Shown: positions 59,531 to 64,000 of the stretch, one piece after another
How positions within the stretch are numbered: position 1 is the stretch's first letter
How the letters are laid out: each line of letters opens with the position of its first letter
Assembly (NCBI GenBank): GCA_037576195.1
Contig: CM075102.1
Coordinates: 31,120,745-31,184,744 of the forward strand
Source of the DNA: Phytoseiulus persimilis
Taxonomy: Eukaryota > Arthropoda > Arachnida > Mesostigmata > Phytoseiidae
Direction of reading: 5' to 3'
Length of the DNA stretch: 64,000 nucleotides
The notes under the pieces: generated by a model
What the model was told of the DNA's origin: nothing
What the model saw: the letters and a program-made list of their open reading frames with translations, nothing else
Databases searched by the model: none
Translations under genes and position numbers: made by a program

Positions 59531-61879
59531 AATAGGAATTTATCAAGAATTCATATTCGTGTTCACTCTCCAGCCGTGATTCCGAGCTGACCCCTTGAGA
59601 AGTCTTTTTTGACGCTCAAGTTTCGGAATGGAAATGGGAGCATCTCCGGTTGTCCATGCTCACTCACATCGGGAGAGAAAAGCTTGATCACGACGCCGGA
59701 AGTTTCTTTTTCTTCTATGTTCGAAACCTGGAAAGCCATCTCTTCAAAAACTATCCGTGCCCGAGGACCGAATGTGACTGATCACTCGCTCGCTCTATCG
59801 TCAAGTGAATACAACTCTCAGCGTCTCTCAGGATAATTCTACCTCCTCAAACTGCACAGAATGAAAATACTTCAAAAAATTGGCTTTCCGTCAAACTCTT
59901 CTCTCGAGAGTTCCGCTCAATGGATTTCACCTCACCCAATAGTTCAAGGAAATCACGCTCTTCACATTGGCATAGGGAGCGAACGGGTGAGCATACGGGC
60001 GAACAGAAGTGATTCCCAGGCATTTAGTCCATGCCATGGTTGATCAGTTGTACTATTCAGCAGATTCTGTATCGTAGAAGTGAACTCAATTATCATCTCC
60101 AAGTCCTCCATTATTCGTGATAGTCATAAGGTTGAAAGATGCCGCCCGCACAAGCACAATGGACTCAATAGCTATAGTGCCATCGGAGTCGGGTCTGGAA
60201 CCCGGCAAAGGTGAAAGGCCGAAACTTGACGGTCCGAGCTGAAGCGAGATCATAGGCGGGAGTGGTTCAGTTATACGATTGAACAATGGAAGGCAGCATT
60301 ATATGGTATAGTATCAATCTTCTGACGATATCGTGAAGAAGATATTCGGAGCCATTTATGTCTTTTTGACGTCTGATGCCAGCTTCTTTGTATGGTTTTG
60401 GTCGATTTATCATCATCAAAAACTGCGAGTTCGCAGTTTTCTAGAATCTTGAATGCAGGAACTCCGGGTGGGACTGCAAAAGATCCACAATCCCAGCACA
60501 GGGCAGCGATCTGATGGATCAACGCCATTTATGAATGACGCACCGACGGAGGACCCGCTTGCATTGACCCAGGCTCACTCTCAGGGCGACGATTGAACAA
60601 TCCCACGCGGGACCCCACAACTGCAGCACTGAGCCATATTCGAATGCCAGAACAAATACAGGGAACACCGGTAACATAGCTTCAGGGGCCAACTCCAACA
60701 GGATCGGAGTCGACTGCTACCGTCGACCTCCTAAGCTTGGTATACCTGTCGGTCGAACGCTTTCCGAAGAGAGAAAATGTTTTCGAGCGGGTACGTGAAC
60801 TTTTTGCGGGTCACCCGCAGAAAATTTCTGGTTGCCGCGCTTCGAGAAATGAGAGGATTTACTTCCGGAATGCGGAGAGAGGTAGAACCTCATACCTTCT
60901 AACTCCGGAGTCGTGGCCGCGCGGTGAGGACGAATGACCACACACCGGCACCAATATCCGATTCGTCAAAACTTGGACTGGCGCCCTTCCGAAACTCCGG
61001 GATTAAGTTGCACCGTCATCCATTATTGGCTGAGCTCTCTTGGGACAATGGACCGATTTGCCTTGAGCGCAGTGGCAACAACGTGAACAATATCTGAGCA
61101 ACCGCGCCTTGCTGAGATTCGGAGCATCAACCAGCCAGTCGATGAGCTGCGAGTGAAGAAGAGTCCAGGCTAGGTCTCGTTGACATCGAACGAACGTGTC
61201 TCAGAACTGAGAGCTATCATTGTGAGCTCATTGTTCCTGATGCGGAAATCCATGGAGCAAGCAACCAATGGAATTCCTCACCCCGAGCCGTATCGAAGCT
61301 TCTTGAAAAGACGTCAATCATTTTAGCGGCTCGCACGCGGCGAATCGTTCCACAAACATCGGTTCCCCTATTCTAGCTCTCAACACCTAACAGCGAGAGC
61401 TTTCTGGTCCCGCACACACGAGTCAGGCTTCCCGGGGCGACCAAAGATGCATTGTCAAATGAAATTCAATTTGAGTTCCCCAGCTCCTCGCGTGGAGTTC
61501 CTCCCGTGTTGCTGCCATCTATGTCCCTGTTGCCGTGTTGAGAGCTAGATGGAACAATGCACAGAATCTTCGTGAATGTTGGTAGATGATGCGACCCGCA
61601 AAATGACGGAGAAAATACTCAGCGGAAGAGTTCAGAACGTTGCTCACAAGAACGAGAAATAAGTATCAGACAATGACTCAGGACCGTCCCGCGGCTAACT
61701 TCTGTGCAGCCGTCTCAAGCAACACTCAGCGAGCAGCACATTGTATAGTGTGGAAGTTCGCCTCACCGGAATTTGCATCCAGCCGTCTTCGGGTTCGAGA
61801 AGAAAAGCCGGGGGAATGTTAACACAGTATTAAATTCCTAAGTGGTCGGAGGAATCTTCCGAATGCGAAAGGAACGAGC
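59531..61879. other. spacer between the CUB genes
   Basis: No coding exon is supported. A perfect 15-bp palindrome, TGCGGGTCACCCGCA, lies at 60805-60819. It is probably incidental but could be a protein-binding site. Confidence 0.45.
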
Positions 61880-61991
61880 GAGAGAAAGAGAGTGCCTCGT
61901 GGTTATAACCCACATTCAGAGACCCGTTCTCTCTCAAACGAACCGTCCAAATCCGTCGAGCGCTTGTACTTCAGTCTCCCCTACCACCGAG
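61880..61991 (+). promoter_or_regulatory. promoter and 5' leader exon of CUB gene 2
   Basis: GAGAGAAAGAGAG, then CCCACATTCAGAGACCCGTT and a leader ending GAG|GTAAGA at 61991. It parallels 57440-57560. The intron runs to the CAG one base before the ATG at 62137. Confidence 0.6.
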
Positions 61992-62136
61992 GTAAGAACG
62001 CCGGGCTGAAGTACCTGCTCCGTACTGTTCTGGATTCGACAGTGGACGTACCAGTGTGACAGAGTTTCAACAGCGATTCGAACTGCGGGACATTCAGGTC
62101 AGAATGTGAAACTCACGTGTTTTTTTATCTGGCAGT

Positions 62137-63875
62137 ATGAAAGCGCTAAGCTCCGTGGTTGCCGCTGTGGCTCTCAGTGCGATAATCATTCCGGCCGTTG
62201 AAGGGCAGTCTTCACGCCCTCAACTAGGGTACTTCACTTTCCTGAGGTTAGTAGTTCCTTTCCCTTGATTTTTTTCTGGTAGCATGGAAAAAGGGAAGGA
62301 ACACACGTTTCAATTATGTATCGGAGTTTTGGCATATTCAAGAACGGAAAAAAAATGATCGAGAATGTAACAAATCTAGTTTCTGAGTTGCGATATTCCT
62401 TTATTTCGTTGTCCACAATATCGATAATCTCGTGGAGCGGGTACCTCGAAATGATCTCAGAGGTTTTCTGAGCGAGAATCGGACCGGGATTCGTTTAAAA
62501 TCCCGATCATAGTTGTGGTAACCGGTTTCGGCCATTGACTTGACTCAAATGGGTCATACTGCGGTCTGAAGCAGAAAATCGAATCTTTAGGAGGTTTTGA
62601 TAGCGGGAACTCACAGAGGTTATCGTTAGCCGGATTTCATGATCAGCGATTGTGACGGTTGCTGGGGTCACTTTCAGGTACCGGAACCAGGAATGTGAGG
62701 GCCGCTACGGACAAAATGGTACCTGCGTCACCGAGAGCGACTGCCAAGCTCGCCAGGGCAGCGATGTTGGGAGATGTGCTGAAGGCTACGGCGTTTGCTG
62801 TCGGGTGTCGTTCACATGCAAAATGGTCAACAAGAAAAACGAGACCGAGTTCGTAAACCCCAGTTACCCGAACGGGGAAACCGGAACCTCAACGTGTGAC
62901 GTCACTTTGGAGAAGACTTCTGACATTTGCCAGATTCGCCTCGACTTCATCGAGTTCTCGTTGGCGCAGCCTGATGAGAAAGGCTTGTGCTCTAGGGACT
63001 CGTTTATGGTCAGGAACACTGTCGGGGAGAAGTTCCCGATTCTTTGCGGGGAAAACGGCGGACAGCATATTTACATCGACATGGGCCGTCAGTCTGGCAA
63101 TCCTGTGGTACTTTCTGTTGTATCCACCGGAGCTTACTCGCACGAACGCAAATGGAGGATCAAGGTGTCCTACATTCCTTGCGGATCGCTCGACATTGTT
63201 CCACCCGGTTGTCTGCAGAGCTTCCGAGCACCTTCAGCCATCGTTCGGTCGTTCAACTACGGAGCTCCTCTCAGCAACAATGTTCGTTACCTTTCTAATC
63301 TCCGTTACGCAGTTTGTCTCCGCGTAGAAGAAAACTTCTGTTCGATCAAATGGGAAACAGAAAACGAAGACTCTTTCAGCTTTGGACGGTGAGTGCCACG
63401 TGAATGACTTCATGTCTTTTCGAACGGGGCGATTGATCATGAACATTCTCGGACCCAATATAGATCCATCGATAGTGTCTCACTACTGGACAGTGCAGTT
63501 CCCGGCTTCGAATAATTATTCATGTTTCATGTTGCCCCTACAGCCCATACGACACGGCAACTTCGGGAGCAAACTGCGAGGACGATTTCGTCAATATTGA
63601 TCAAGGATCGACCTACGGAATGGGTCCTGGAGAGGACAGATTCTGTGGGATCAAACTCCATGAGAGGAACGTTCTCATTTGTGAGTATTACGCTGGTTAA
63701 GCCGCCTATGACGGGATCATCGAGGGCAGCTGTTAAACACTGCGCATCGTTTCCAACAGCACACAGCAAACCGTTCCTGCTTCGTGTCACTTCAAACTCT
63801 GATGCGGCCGGGAACTCGATGCAAGCTCAGACCGGATTTTCCCTACGATATACGCAATTACCTTGTGTCGATTGA
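62137..63875 (+). CDS. secreted CUB-domain protein, copy 2
   Basis: Coding exons 62137-62246, 62678-63388, 63544-63680 and 63760-63875 are 110, 711, 137 and 116 bp, exactly the lengths in copy 1, and again encode 357 residues. The signal peptide (MKALSSVVAAVALSAIIIPA) has diverged. The mature protein is nearly the same, beginning QSSRPQLGYFTFLR and keeping every cysteine of the N-terminal module and CUB domain. Differences cluster in the signal peptide and the second CUB-like half (for example SNNVRY for TGNVRY and DTATSGANC for ESGTSGANC). Intron 1 is longer (431 against 130 bp) and contains a copy of the 37-bp dispersed element. This is a tandem duplicate; further copies may lie beyond the window. 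Confidence 0.9.
62519..62555 (+). repeat. 37-bp dispersed repeat, copy 2
   Basis: It starts AACCGGTTTCGGCCATTGAC and ends AAATGGGTCA, inside intron 1 of the second CUB gene. Its partner is at 55777-55813. Confidence 0.7.
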
Positions 63876-64000
63876 CAAGGGGAGCTCAGTGTTGAGCACA
63901 CTGAAATAGACGGTGAGATCAGATCCTAGAGAATATCTCAGACTTGCAGAGCCTTGACCATGAGTCGGAGATGTACAAGATGTACCCTTGCGACCTAATC

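Noticed and set aside
1..64000. CRISPR arrays, bacterial operons, phage or viral genes
   Set aside because: No regularly spaced direct repeats with unique spacers, no ribosome-binding sites and no viral proteins recognised; the exon-intron structure throughout is eukaryotic.

Overview
This is eukaryotic DNA. Most coding sequence is split into short exons separated by GT...AG introns of about 40-130 bp, AATAAA-type poly(A) signals follow several stops, and there are no bacterial operons or Shine-Dalgarno sites. Base composition is near balanced. The readable genes are animal genes: BORC subunit 6, an FGD5/6-type RhoGEF, an RNF217-type RBR ubiquitin ligase, an RBM33-like RNA-binding protein, a CAP/antigen-5 secreted protein, paired CUB proteins of an arthropod-style family, and a candidate CNMamide-like neuropeptide precursor. 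I infer an arthropod with compact introns, possibly a mesostigmatid mite, but nothing in the sequence proves the species.

Layout: 1-4545, no gene I can support apart from one possible exon at 4121-4249. 4546-5585 (+), the 3' end of an unidentified gene. 7210-8984 (-), BORCS6. 8985-12769, nothing firm. 12770-15290 (-), an unidentified gene built from phase-compatible exons, with a 63-bp tandem repeat inside one of its introns. 15291-19889, nothing firm. 19890-40301 (+), one very long FGD6-like gene: a proline-rich and charged N-terminal half, then DH, PH, FYVE and PH domains. Its 5.2-kb intron (32672-37875) carries an antisense RNF217-like gene (34781-36494) bracketed by near-identical 20-bp direct repeats. 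41627-42784 (+), a CAP-domain secreted protein. 44272-47209 (-), the RBM33-like gene, whose start codon lies only 84 bp from the start of a divergent + strand exon at 47294. 48105-48468 (+), a small unidentified helical protein. 49202-49733, a 187-bp inverted repeat. 50770-51060, a 15-bp minisatellite. 53739-54305 (-), the candidate neuropeptide precursor. 57726-59198 and 62137-63875 (+), two tandemly duplicated CUB genes with identical exon lengths and a shared 5' leader exon.

The genes do not form one pathway. Loose links are membrane and cytoskeleton control (BORCS6 in lysosome positioning, FGD6-like in Cdc42/phosphoinositide signalling, RNF217-like as a membrane-anchored ubiquitin ligase) and a secreted set (CAP, CUB pair, neuropeptide candidate). 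All exon models were built by eye from splice signals, reading phase and family resemblance. Short or unfamiliar exons should be treated as hypotheses.
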